Source of the DNA: a virus
DNA: 29,339 nucleotides
Strand: one strand, 5' to 3'
IMG/VR virus record: IMGVR_UViG_3300047170_000117
Coordinates: 1 to 29,339 of that record
In this document: positions 15,959 through 23,429 of the stretch, piece after piece
How the letters are laid out: the number at the start of each line of letters is the position of its first letter
Position numbering within the stretch: the first letter of the stretch is position 1
Position numbers and translations under genes: made by a program
The notes under the pieces: model-generated
Database searches by the model: none
The model's input: only the letters and a program-made list of their open reading frames with translations
What the model was told of the DNA's origin: nothing

Positions 15959-16222
15959 GTGAGCGGCCTGGTGCTGGGGACGCGGGCCGGTTTCCTGGCC
16001 GATGTGCGCGCGGTGCTGATCGCCGCCGATGTGCGGGTGGCGCGGCTGACCGGCGATGCGGGGGCGTTTGCCCTGCCGGTTCCCGGGCCTGACAGCGGCA
16101 TCCTGGATTATTGCGCTTTTGGCTTGATGGATTTCCGGCCGGCGCCGGTGGCGCAGCCGTTTTCGAGCGCTGGCCTGTGCGTGTTCTGCACCTTCGGCCT
16201 GATGAATTTCCGACCGGCTTAG
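15959..16222 (+). CDS. Hypothetical 87-aa protein with duplicated FGLMDFRP motif
   Basis: The product starts at GTG 15959 (weak RBS). An N-terminal helical part (VLGTRAGFLADVRAVLIAAD) precedes a tail in which YCAFGLMDFRPAP and FCTFGLMNFRPA form two near-copies about 27 residues apart. No family is recognised. It is flanked by virion genes in the same direction, so it is probably a small virion protein. The gap from the previous gene (15913-15958) has nothing that I can name. Confidence 0.5.
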   Translation: MSGLVLGTRAGFLADVRAVLIAADVRVARLTGDAGAFALPVPGPDSGILDYCAFGLMDFRPAPVAQPFSSAGLCVFCTFGLMNFRPA

Positions 16223-16231
16223 GAGACGCGC

Positions 16232-17083
16232 ATGGCCGCTGGGCTGACGATTATCGTTGGCGCGGACGCCAGCACGCCGACGCGGATCGTGCTGCTGCTG
16301 GCGGGCAGCGACGGGACCAACGTGTCGCCGGGCCACACGCTGTTCGACATTAACGGCGTGCCGTTCGGGACCAGCGGCAACCCGATTTCGGCCTCGGACG
16401 CGGTTTCCGAGGCCGCACTGGGGACGCCGGCGGATGTTGCCTGGGCGGGCACCGGCACCAGCACGATCATCGCCGCGCTGAAGTCGCTGTACGGCCGGCT
16501 GGCGGGCACGCTGAGCGCCACGCTGACCGGGGCGCTGCCGGCGGGTGGCAATGCGATCGGGTCGGTGAGCGTGACCGGCACCGTGGCGGTGTCCGACAGT
16601 GCCGGCGAGGCGTCGCTGGCCACGGTTGCGACGCAGACCACGGCCTCGGCGGGGGCGACCGGCACGGCGGCGGATGCCGCTTACACGACCGGCGGCGGGT
16701 CCGTGATTGCCGTGCTGAAGGGCATTTTCGGCAAGCTGGCGGGGACGCTGGCGGTGACGGGCACCTTTTGGCAGACGACACAGCCGGTGACCGTATCGCC
16801 GTTCGGCGCGACCGATGGCAGCGCGACGATCACGGCGGGCGGGAGCGCGCAAAACCTGTTCGGCGGCACCACGCCGACGAACGGGTTCGGGGTCTACAAC
16901 CCCGACCCTTTGAATGATCTTTGGATATCCGATTCGACGACGGCCGCTGCCAACGGGCTGGGATCGATCAGGGTGGCCGCGAATGGCGGCGCCTTCGAGA
17001 CGGCGCTCGGCTACAAACCGCTTGGCATCGTATCGGTCTATGGCGGTACGACCAATCAGAAGATTACGGCGAAGCGCTGGTAA
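16232..17083 (+). CDS. Virion structural protein (283 aa)
   Basis: A good RBS (taggag) lies eight bases before the ATG. The product is Ala/Gly/Thr-rich and contains two related segments, one near residues 65-110 (TPADVAWAGTGTSTIIAALK SLYGRLAGTL) and one near 145-175 (TAADAAYTTGGGSVIAVLKG IFGKLAGTL). The C-terminal domain (ITAGGSAQNLFGGTTPTNGF, NPDPLNDLWISDS, ALGYKPLGIVSVYGGTTNQK) is of a type that I associate with alphaproteobacterial phage virion proteins. It probably decorates the fibre or baseplate. The TAA overlaps the next ATG. Confidence 0.6.
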   Translation: MAAGLTIIVGADASTPTRIVLLLAGSDGTNVSPGHTLFDINGVPFGTSGNPISASDAVSEAALGTPADVAWAGTGTSTIIAALKSLYGRLAGTLSATLTGALPAGGNAIGSVSVTGTVAVSDSAGEASLATVATQTTASAGATGTAADAAYTTGGGSVIAVLKGIFGKLAGTLAVTGTFWQTTQPVTVSPFGATDGSATITAGGSAQNLFGGTTPTNGFGVYNPDPLNDLWISDSTTAAANGLGSIRVAANGGAFETALGYKPLGIVSVYGGTTNQKITAKRW

Positions 17084-19449
17084 TGCCCAGTTCCGTCCCG
17101 CCGTTTTCCGCGCAGGGTTTGAGCGTTCCCAGCACCGCGACGTGGCGTGCCAACGTCGACAAGCTGGACGTTGCCAATCGCGCGCCGAAGGGTAGCGACT
17201 GGGCCGGCTACGCGGTCGGCGATCTGTGGCGCGCGCCGGCTGGCTGGTATCAGCTAAAGCGCGCCGGGAGTGCTACCACCCTGCCGCTTTGGGCGCAGCT
17301 TGCCTCGGGCGGTGAACTGCCCGGCGATGTGGTTACGGCGGCTGCCGTCTACGGCACGCGCCAGCTTGTCAGCAGCTACACCGGCGCGCTGTTCGACATC
17401 ACGCGGCTGTCCGACCTGACGGTGCTGTCGGTTGCGCAGCTTGGCCGGTCCGGCAAGCCGAATGTTTCGGCCATCGCGGCGTTCCTGTCCGGGACTGTGG
17501 GTTTCTTCACCAAGGTCTACGACCAGACCGGCAACGGGTATCACGCGACACAGACGGTGCTGGCCTGCGCGCCGGTTGTCGACCTGATTGACATTCAAAA
17601 CGGCTGTCCCTGGTTGACGTTCTGCAATTCCTATCGCGTTTATCAGTCCGGCCTCGGGACCTTTGGCGTCACCAGCTACTCCGGCACGGTGCTGACGATC
17701 ACGGGCGGCGTGCCGTCCTGGGTGGCGCCTGGCCAAGCGGTTGCCGCAACAAATATTCCCTACTACACCGCCGCCATCACTGCCACGGCTGTCAGCGGCC
17801 AGACGATTACCGTTGCGTCGGTGCCAAGCGGCGTCTCCGTTGGCATGGCCATCGGATGGAGCACTGCTTCGCTTTCCGTCGATGCCTTTGGGGCGCTGCC
17901 GGCGGGCGCCACGATCAGCGGTATTTCGGGCAATGTCATCACGGTTTCCGGCGCGACGCCGCCGGCCTTGACCACGAACGGCGTGACTTTGACGCTGTGC
18001 GTGCGCAACCTGATTACCGCTGTTACCGCGACGACAATCACCATCCAGGTGGCGCCGACCGGGACGCCGGGCGCGGTGACAATCGGGGTCCCGTCGGTGT
18101 GGCTAAATCTGCCGACCGGCCTGAGCGTGCCCTGGCAATCATCGGGGTTTGCCTTCGTCGCCAGGCCCGGCGGAAACGATATCCCGTCTTCCTGGCTTTG
18201 GCTCGGACAGCCGGCCACCTCCCAGGACAGTGGCAAAACCACTGGCGCCCTGAGCGGGTATGGTCTTTATAAGATCGGCACGACGACGCTGGATTGCTTG
18301 CGCGTTGTCGTCGGCAACGGTGCGACGGGCAACAACTATACCCAGCAGCACAGCGTGCCGGCGGCGGCCGACTTTTTTGCAGTCACGCAAAGCGGGACCA
18401 CCAATTCGTGGTGGGGTGGCCGCTATAGTGGATCGGCGACCCAGGGTGGAACATCCGCAGTCAGCTTACTCGGCGGTTCCTGGGGCTACAGCAATATGTA
18501 CGGGCCGCAGACGCGGTCTGGTGACGTTGAGTTTGCTGGTTTGATCGTCTATGGCGCCGCCCCCACGGCCGCGCAGATGACCAGCGTGCAGATCGCCTTC
18601 TACGATGCGTTTGGTATTAAGCCGCAGGGCCGCGTCAACGTCGGCTTGTGGGGTAGTTCCACCACGAACGGCCAGGGCAATTACAGTTCGCGGGCGACCG
18701 CGATGAAGCTGCTGCGCAGCCTGGAGGACACCGCGCCGCTGATCGCCCGGAACTGCGGCGACAGCAACACGATCGAGATTGGAAATACCGACGACTACAT
18801 CCTGAACGGTTATGACGCCAACGCGCCTTTGAATGTATGCGTCTACCACCCTGGCCTTGGCAACAGTATCCAGGCGCCCGACACCGGCGCGGCGGCATGG
18901 AATGCTGTTGTGGCTGGGATTGCCGCGCTGCGGACGATCGGGTTCGGCAAAATCGTTCTGATCGGTTCGGCTTCGCGGGGCACGTTCACGAGCGGCCAGT
19001 TGACCGAGTTCCGCAACGCCAAGGCGATGATGAACGGCCTGGCGCTGTCCTACGCCGACGCCTATGTGGATCTGGAGACCGACCCGGTTTTCGGTGCCGA
19101 CACGGCAATGACCGTGACGGCGGTTTCCGGCAACACCGTGACGGTGTCGGCGCTGTCGACCTATGCCGTCGCTGGGAACTATGTCCAATGGTCGGGGATG
19201 CCCTGGTCGATTGCGTCCGACACGGGCGCGGTTTCCATAAGCAGCATCTCGGGCCTTGTGCTCACGCTTTCGGCGGCGGCGACCGGCGTTGCCGTTGGCA
19301 GCACGATCGGCGCGATCAACCCGGCGCCGTGGACCACGCCTGGGGCTGCCTATTGGAACACCGATAATCAGCATTTTCATGACGCGGGCTATCAAGCCAT
19401 CAACGAGCTGACGCTGAATGCGATGCTGGCAAGCCTGATCCTGCCGTGA
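17083..19449 (+). CDS. Tail fibre with LamG/arabinofuranosidase-like and SGNH esterase domains
   Basis: The ATG at 17083 overlaps the previous TAA and gives 788 residues. Residues about 85-160 (YGTRQLVSSYTGALFDITRL, then FFTKVYDQTGNGYHATQ) resemble the arabinofuranosidase-B/LamG-like lectin part of phage fibres. The C-terminal third is an SGNH/GDSL hydrolase: VGLWGSSTTNG carries the block I serine (Ser526, with Ser replacing the usual Asp of GDS), HPGLGN may be block III, and DNQHFHDAGY gives Asp761 and His764 of block V. Such domains de-O-acetylate capsule or O-antigen during adsorption. Residues about 674-755 are a beta-rich insertion (AMTVTAVSGNTVTVSALS ...) inside the esterase domain. A related module lies near residues 205-310. 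Confidence 0.75.
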   Translation: MPSSVPPFSAQGLSVPSTATWRANVDKLDVANRAPKGSDWAGYAVGDLWRAPAGWYQLKRAGSATTLPLWAQLASGGELPGDVVTAAAVYGTRQLVSSYTGALFDITRLSDLTVLSVAQLGRSGKPNVSAIAAFLSGTVGFFTKVYDQTGNGYHATQTVLACAPVVDLIDIQNGCPWLTFCNSYRVYQSGLGTFGVTSYSGTVLTITGGVPSWVAPGQAVAATNIPYYTAAITATAVSGQTITVASVPSGVSVGMAIGWSTASLSVDAFGALPAGATISGISGNVITVSGATPPALTTNGVTLTLCVRNLITAVTATTITIQVAPTGTPGAVTIGVPSVWLNLPTGLSVPWQSSGFAFVARPGGNDIPSSWLWLGQPATSQDSGKTTGALSGYGLYKIGTTTLDCLRVVVGNGATGNNYTQQHSVPAAADFFAVTQSGTTNSWWGGRYSGSATQGGTSAVSLLGGSWGYSNMYGPQTRSGDVEFAGLIVYGAAPTAAQMTSVQIAFYDAFGIKPQGRVNVGLWGSSTTNGQGNYSSRATAMKLLRSLEDTAPLIARNCGDSNTIEIGNTDDYILNGYDANAPLNVCVYHPGLGNSIQAPDTGAAAWNAVVAGIAALRTIGFGKIVLIGSASRGTFTSGQLTEFRNAKAMMNGLALSYADAYVDLETDPVFGADTAMTVTAVSGNTVTVSALSTYAVAGNYVQWSGMPWSIASDTGAVSISSISGLVLTLSAAATGVAVGSTIGAINPAPWTTPGAAYWNTDNQHFHDAGYQAINELTLNAMLASLILP

Positions 19450-19483
19450 TGATCGCCGACGGCTGATTGCCGATGACGATGTC
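19450..19483. repeat. Degenerate heptad-like stretch
   Basis: gatcgccgacggctgattgccgatg between the SGNH fibre and the next gene resembles a decayed heptad arm. A similar decayed form (gatcaccgatggctgatagccga) lies at 26880-26903. The match is loose. Confidence 0.35.
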
Positions 19484-20074
19484 ATGAGCGGCTACCAGTC
19501 ACTCGCCCCACAGCCGCCGCGTCTTGGCGCGCGTGCGCCGGGCGACACCGATCCGGTGCTGCTGGATTGGACGGTGCAGCTCGGGGCCTATCAGATTGTG
19601 ACCGGCGCTGTCGTGCCGTCGGGCGGCGGTGGCAGCCTGTATGCGGTTGGCGACGCGCTGTACGGGCCGAACGGCAGCATCCTGGCTGTGGCATCGCTGG
19701 TTGGCTCGGCGGTGGCGACGGTGACGATCGTCAATGCCGGGCTGTGTCTTTCGACGACGGTGCCGGGCAACCCGGTCGCCACCACCACCAATCACGCGGG
19801 CGTCGGCGCCACGCTGGCGCTGACCTGGGGGGCGGCGGACACGATCGCCTCGGTGAGTTCCACGAACGTCGCGCGGGTGGATGGGGTTGCGATGGGCGCG
19901 GGCGATCTTTCGGTGACCGGGGCTTCGATCGTGAGTGCCGGGCTGGGGGTGATGCTGACGCTTTCGGGCGGGCAGGCGGGCGTGGATTACGTGATCGGCT
20001 GCACCATCGCGCGGGCGAGCGGGCCGGTGCTGACCCGGTCCGTGTTGCAGTTGGTGGTTTCGCCTTTGGGGTGA
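19484..20074 (+). CDS. Fibre-tail adaptor-like virion protein with inserted module
   Basis: The 196-residue product has the outline of the phage fibre-tail adaptor type: PGDTDPVLLDWTVQLG at the N-terminus, then ADTIASVSSTNV, GLGVMLTLSGGQAGVDYVIG and a final ARASGPVLTRSVLQLVV. Between these, residues about 36-122 form an insertion (IVTGAVVPSGGGG, then VASLVGSAVATVTIVNAG and GVGATLALTWG) that matches a module in the fibre protein at 12356. It would connect fibres to the baseplate. The ATG has only a weak RBS. Heptad array 5 follows the gene. Confidence 0.6.
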   Translation: MSGYQSLAPQPPRLGARAPGDTDPVLLDWTVQLGAYQIVTGAVVPSGGGGSLYAVGDALYGPNGSILAVASLVGSAVATVTIVNAGLCLSTTVPGNPVATTTNHAGVGATLALTWGAADTIASVSSTNVARVDGVAMGAGDLSVTGASIVSAGLGVMLTLSGGQAGVDYVIGCTIARASGPVLTRSVLQLVVSPLG

Positions 20075-20084
20075 GTCGGTAAGG

Positions 20085-20183
20085 GGGTGATCGGTGATCG
20101 GTGATCGGTGATCGGTAGAAAGAAAGTACAGCCGCGCATGCCCTGCTTACTACTGATCACTGGCAACTGATCACTGATCACCG
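20085..20183. repeat. Heptad array 5 before the lysis cassette
   Basis: Left arm 20085-20117 is four GTGATCG heptads, ending in gtag. The spacer is about 31 bp (aaagaaagt ... cctgctt). Right arm 20149-20183 has TGATCAC, TGGCAAC, TGATCAC and TGATCAC. The right arm ends at base 20183, directly against an in-frame ATG at 20184 that lacks an RBS. Confidence 0.92.
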
Positions 20184-20216
20184 ATGAGCGACTACCGGTA
20201 CGCTGATAGGAGACGC

Positions 20217-20822
20217 ATGGTCGACGATACGCCGCTGCAGGCGGCCGAGGCCTTGAACATGGCGCGGAATATCGGCACGCGCGATTATATCGATGTGAGC
20301 GTCAAGGGTTTGCGAAGTCTGTCGGATGAGCGGCTGGCTGCCCTTCGATCCTACATCGACATGCGCTTTGATGAATTCAGGGTTTGGCGTGAGCAGCGGA
20401 CGATTTACGTCGAGTCGATGCTTGAGGCGCGCGACAAGGATATTTTGTTGCAGTTTTCCTCGCGCGACAAGGCGCTGACGATTCAGGCGGTGGAATACGA
20501 GCGCCGGCTTGATCAGGCGAACCACAACAGCGAACGGCTGCACGAAATCGGCCTGACTTACGTGCGCAACGATCTGTACACCAAGGACGTGGACAGGCAG
20601 CGCGAGGAACGCAGGGCGCAGCAGGCCGCTTACGAAAAGGATTTGGACCGGTTTCGCGAGGAACGGCGGGAACAGCAGGCGCTGTCCGAGACCTTCCGGG
20701 TGGCGCAGGACATCGCAGAGAAGAGCAATCGGCGGTCGACCTTGCTGAGCCTTGTCGCGTCCGCGATCGCCGTAACCGGGATTATTGCGACCGTGTGCTT
20801 GCAGATCGTGGGGCATCGCTGA
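20217..20822 (+). CDS. Coiled-coil protein with C-terminal membrane anchor (lysis region)
   Basis: I chose ATG 20217 because it has an RBS (aggaga, 20208-20213). An in-frame ATG at 20184 abuts heptad array 5 and has none. The 201-residue product is highly charged and probably coiled-coil (YERRLDQANHNSERLHEIG, then DVDRQREERRAQQAAYEKDL), with one membrane helix at the C-terminus (STLLSLVASAIAVTGIIATV). This type is common beside phage holin and endolysin genes. A spanin-, antiholin- or lysis-control role is plausible but unproven. It would sit in the inner membrane with the coil in the cytoplasm or periplasm. Confidence 0.65.
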   Translation: MVDDTPLQAAEALNMARNIGTRDYIDVSVKGLRSLSDERLAALRSYIDMRFDEFRVWREQRTIYVESMLEARDKDILLQFSSRDKALTIQAVEYERRLDQANHNSERLHEIGLTYVRNDLYTKDVDRQREERRAQQAAYEKDLDRFREERREQQALSETFRVAQDIAEKSNRRSTLLSLVASAIAVTGIIATVCLQIVGHR

Positions 20823-20852
20823 TGCGGGTGGGCCCATCGACAGGAGAAAATC

Positions 20853-21434
20853 ATGGAATTGGCTGGTGCTGTTGCGATGAGCGTGTTCGACCAGTGCTTC
20901 GCCATCACGGTGGGCGAGGAGGGCGGCTTTGGCCGGGATCCGGCCGATGCCGGCAACTGGACCGGGGGCAGGGTTGGCGCCGGGGTTTGCAAGGGCACGA
21001 AGTTCGGGGTCTCGGCGGCGAGCTACCCGCAATTGGATATTGCCAATCTGACATTGGATGACGCGCGGGCGATTTACCGGCGGGATTACTTCGACCGGGT
21101 GCGTGGGGATGATTTGCCGGCGCCGCTGGCGCTGCTGGCGTTCGACGCGGCGGTGAACAACGGCGTCGGCATGGCGGTCCGGTGGCTCCAGACGGTCGCT
21201 GGCGTGGCGGAGGATGGCGATGTCGGGCCGCACACGATCGCGGGCGTGACGGCGGCGGCGGCGCGGCTGGGGGGTGCCCGGCTGTGCGCCGACTACATGG
21301 CGCTGCGGCTGGCGTTCATGACGCTGTTGCCGACCTGGAAGCTGTACGGCGCCAACGCGGCCACCGGCCGGCCGGAGGGCTGGGCGAGCCGGCTGTGCCT
21401 GCTGCCGTACCTGTCGACCACCATCACGGCCTGA
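20853..21434 (+). CDS. Endolysin, glycoside hydrolase family 108
   Basis: The 193-residue product is a GH108 muramidase. The catalytic part includes GEEGGFGRDPADAGNWTGG (family form EGG...DP.D.GG.T) with the likely catalytic Glu23, FGVSAASYPQLDIANLTLDD, then YRRDYFDRVRGDDLPAPLAL and FDAAVNNG. The C-terminal peptidoglycan-binding part carries AVRWLQTVAGVAEDGDVGPH. It cuts the glycan strands of the cell wall once the holin opens the membrane. No signal peptide is seen, so release depends on the holin. A strong RBS (caggag) precedes the ATG. Met9 is an alternative start. Confidence 0.88.
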   Translation: MELAGAVAMSVFDQCFAITVGEEGGFGRDPADAGNWTGGRVGAGVCKGTKFGVSAASYPQLDIANLTLDDARAIYRRDYFDRVRGDDLPAPLALLAFDAAVNNGVGMAVRWLQTVAGVAEDGDVGPHTIAGVTAAAARLGGARLCADYMALRLAFMTLLPTWKLYGANAATGRPEGWASRLCLLPYLSTTITA

Positions 21435-21446
21435 GAGGGCACTGCC

Positions 21447-22061
21447 ATGCTGCCGCTGATCCTGCCGCTTGCCTCGGCCATCGTGCCGGAGATCGGCAAA
21501 TGGCTGTTTCCGAGCAATCCCCGCAAAAACGAGGCCGAAAATGCCGTTTCCGGCGTTTTCGCGGCGGTGACGGGGGGTGACCCGGGCACGGCCGCCGGCG
21601 TGGCGGCGATCGGCGCCACACTGGCGCGCACGCCCGGGATGGCGGCGGAGCTGCAAGGCAAGCTGGCCGAGCTGCATGCCGCGATGCAGGCGGCGGCCGA
21701 CAAGGCGGAGCAGGACCAGCTTGCCGCGCGGCTGGCGGATGTGGCGAACGCGCGGGCCGCCACGGTGTCGCTGGCGGTGGCGCGCAGCCCGCTGGAATGG
21801 GCGGCGCCGGTGGTTTCGCTGGTGGTGACGCTGGGGTTTTTCCTGGTGCTGTGGCTGCTGATTACCGGGCGGGCCGGGGCGATGGACAGCGATGTGCGGG
21901 AGATCGTGCAGATCACGGTGGGCACGCTGGGTGGGGCGTTCGTGACCGTGGTGTCTTTCTGGGTCGGGTCGTCCCAGGGGTCGCGCGACAAGGACGGCAC
22001 GATCAGCGGGTTCGGGACTGCGCTGGCGAACAGCACGCCGGTGAAGCCGGGGGGCGCATAG
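21447..22061 (+). CDS. Holin of the 3-TM (phage/GTA) type
   Basis: The 204-residue product has a hydrophobic N-terminus (LPLILPLASAIVPEIGKWLF), an Ala-rich helical middle, and two membrane helices at about 117-140 (PVVSLVVTLGFFLVLWLLI) and 153-174 (IVQITVGTLGGAFVTVVSFW), followed by VGSSQGSRDKD. The ending YW.GSS.GS..K is typical of the holin family found in phages and gene transfer agents of alphaproteobacteria. It would form pores in the inner membrane to release the GH108 enzyme encoded just upstream (12-base gap). Confidence 0.8.
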   Translation: MLPLILPLASAIVPEIGKWLFPSNPRKNEAENAVSGVFAAVTGGDPGTAAGVAAIGATLARTPGMAAELQGKLAELHAAMQAAADKAEQDQLAARLADVANARAATVSLAVARSPLEWAAPVVSLVVTLGFFLVLWLLITGRAGAMDSDVREIVQITVGTLGGAFVTVVSFWVGSSQGSRDKDGTISGFGTALANSTPVKPGGA

Positions 22062-22062
22062 C

Positions 22063-22542
22063 ATGTCTCGGATGATGTGCTCGGGTGGGGACTTCGGGGA
22101 GCGCGTCGATGCGCTGTCGAAGCAGGCCGGAGGTGAATGCGTGTCGGTCGGTGGGGTGACGCTGGATATCGGTCGGTGCCAGTTGTCGGTCGGCGTTGGC
22201 GGTTCGGTTCGTTTGACCCTGATGGAGGTCCGGGTGCTGGAGGTTTTGATGCGTCGTGCGGGGCGCACGGTAACCAGGGTCCTGTTGATGGACACGCTGT
22301 ATGGTGGAATGGACGAACCCGAGGTGAAGATAATCGATGTGTACGCGTCCAGGCTCCGCAGTAAGCTTGTGCTTGCCGGCGGGACGCGGGGATTTATTAA
22401 GAATGTCTGGGGCATTGGTTACAGGGTTGAGGTGGCGCCGGAGACGGTGACGCGCACGTTCTCGGTTGAGCAATGGGAGGCGTTGCAGCGCATCGTTGGT
22501 GCGTCGCCCGGGGCCGAGCGTGAGATTCTGGGGAGTGTGTAG
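22063..22542 (+). CDS. CtrA-like winged-helix regulator without receiver domain
   Basis: The 159-residue product contains a Trans_reg_C (OmpR/PhoB-type) winged helix at about residues 28-123. The recognition part, LYGGMDEPEVKIIDVYASRL (79-98), followed by VWGIGYRVE (115-123), is very close to the alphaproteobacterial cell-cycle regulator CtrA (LYGGMDEPELKIIDV..., VWGRGYVL). There is no phospho-receiver domain; the N-terminus is only a short segment. It therefore probably binds CtrA-type sites without phosphorylation control. It is the last gene of the late operon, one base after the holin stop, and is followed by an intrinsic terminator. The last 35 residues are not part of the domain and are not recognised. 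Confidence 0.8.
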   Translation: MSRMMCSGGDFGERVDALSKQAGGECVSVGGVTLDIGRCQLSVGVGGSVRLTLMEVRVLEVLMRRAGRTVTRVLLMDTLYGGMDEPEVKIIDVYASRLRSKLVLAGGTRGFIKNVWGIGYRVEVAPETVTRTFSVEQWEALQRIVGASPGAEREILGSV

Positions 22543-22627
22543 CTCGTCCTGACGGGGGCGGTTGTAGGGCGGAGGCCGACGCGATAGGCTGATTCGCTAT
22601 CCGGCACACAATTCGACCGCACTGAAC

Positions 22628-22653
22628 GCCGCCCCACCCGGGGCGGCTTTTTT
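22628..22653 (+). terminator. Intrinsic terminator of the late operon
   Basis: A perfect 8-bp GC stem (GCCGCCCC / GGGGCGGC) with a 4-base loop is followed by six T residues (22648-22653). It lies 86 bases after the CtrA-like gene and before the parA region, so it ends the long + strand late transcript. The 85 bases between the gene and the stem hold nothing that I can name. Confidence 0.88.
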
Positions 22654-22697
22654 GATTCCGGGCGGGGCGTTCCGAAGCGGGTGCTGGCTTGCCTGCT

Positions 22698-22729
22698 CCT
22701 GATCACCGGTCACTGATCACCGATCACTG
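22698..22729. repeat. Heptad array 6 (single arm) upstream of parA
   Basis: Four heptads in a row (TGATCAC, CGGTCAC, TGATCAC, CGATCAC) in the right-arm orientation, without a left arm. They end about 25 bases before the parA start, where a promoter or operator is expected. Direct ATCAC-core heptads upstream of a ParA/RHH operon match the arrangement of omega-bound parS sites in pSM19035. Confidence 0.85.
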
Positions 22730-22732
22730 CTT

Positions 22733-22770
22733 GCATGCTTGAGAGCCGTCATGTATGCACTCAAACATGC
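22733..22770 (+). promoter_or_regulatory. Inverted repeat across the parA start
   Basis: GCATGCTTGAG (22733-22743) is the inverse of CTCAAACATGC (22760-22770) with one mismatch, around a 16-base loop. The loop contains ATG 22751 and the first two bases of ATG 22755, and the right arm contains ATG 22767, so the start region of parA lies within this element. AACATGCA at 22764-22771 recurs at the end of parA. It may be an operator or a translational control hairpin. Confidence 0.5.
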
Positions 22771-23429
22771 AAACCATCGCACTGATGTGCCAGAAGGGCG
22801 GCGCGGGCAAGACCACGCTGGCCATCCATCTCGCGGCGGAGGCGGCGGCGGCGGGGTTGCGGGTGCTGCTGCTCGACCTTGATCCGCAGGCGTCGGCGGC
22901 GCGCTGGGCCGACCGGCGGCGGCCTGGCGGCGGGGAGGGCGCTGGCGCGATCGACATCGATGTCGCGGTGGAGTCGCCGGTGCGGCTTGGGGCGGCGCTG
23001 GCGCAGGCGGGGCGGGAGGGCTACGGGCTGGTGGTGCTGGACACCGCGCCGCATGCCGATCAGGCGGCGTTGCAGGCGGCGCGGGCCGCCGACCTGGTGC
23101 TGGTGCCGGTGCGCTGCTCGATCCTGGATCTCGACGCCATGGGGGCCAGCCTGGACGTGTGCCAGTTGGCGCGGCGGCCGGCGGTGGTGGTGTTGAACGC
23201 CGCGCCGGTGCGGTCCCGCGTGGTGGCCGAGGCGGCCGAGGCGGTGGCGCGGATCGGCGGCGTGGTGCTGCCCACCGTGATCCGCGAGCGGGTGGCGCTG
23301 CGGCATTGCCTGGTGGACGGGCGGGTGGCGCGCGAGTTCGAGCCGGACGGCGCGGCGGCGCAGGAAGTGGCCGCGCTGTATGGTCACACATGCACACATG
23401 CAAACATGCATGCGCGGGAGGGCGTGTGA
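22755..23429 (+). CDS. parA: ParA-family partition ATPase
   Basis: The 224-residue product is a small ParA/MinD-type ATPase of plasmid partition type. It has the deviant Walker [10 protein letters not shown] at residues 13-21 (signature Lys14), VLLLDLDPQ at 37-45, and VVLDTAPH at 93-100. It lacks an N-terminal HTH, so transcriptional control would come from the RHH partner encoded next. ATG 22755 is used because gagag lies about nine bases upstream. The more usual ParA start MQTIAL (22767) is possible. The C-terminus ([14 protein letters not shown]) is encoded by an octamer repeat and is unlike the family. The TGA overlaps the next ATG. Confidence 0.88.
   Translation: MHSNMQTIALMCQKGGAGKTTLAIHLAAEAAAAGLRVLLLDLDPQASAARWADRRRPGGGEGAGAIDIDVAVESPVRLGAALAQAGREGYGLVVLDTAPHADQAALQAARAADLVLVPVRCSILDLDAMGASLDVCQLARRPAVVVLNAAPVRSRVVAEAAEAVARIGGVVLPTVIRERVALRHCLVDGRVAREFEPDGAAAQEVAALYGHTCTHANMHAREGV
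23387..23410 (+). repeat. Three tandem octamers at the 3' end of parA
   Basis: CACATGCA, CACATGCA and AACATGCA run in tandem within the last codons of parA, 18 bases before the RHH gene start. The same AACATGCA occurs at the parA start. It may be a protein-binding site or simple slippage. Confidence 0.6.

Noticed and set aside
3249-20183. Heptad arrays as a CRISPR array
   Set aside because: Units are 7 bp, unspaced and inverted around one spacer; there are no unique spacers between repeats and no cas genes.
1-22542. Numerous long - strand frames opposite the tail genes
   Set aside because: They are typical GC-rich shadows with Arg/Ala/Pro/His-biased products, while the + strand frames carry clear family motifs and overlapping junctions.
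22543-22627. Small RNA gene before the terminator
   Set aside because: Only a weak 5-bp hairpin (GATAG ... CTATC) is visible; nothing else separates it from the 3' UTR of the late operon.
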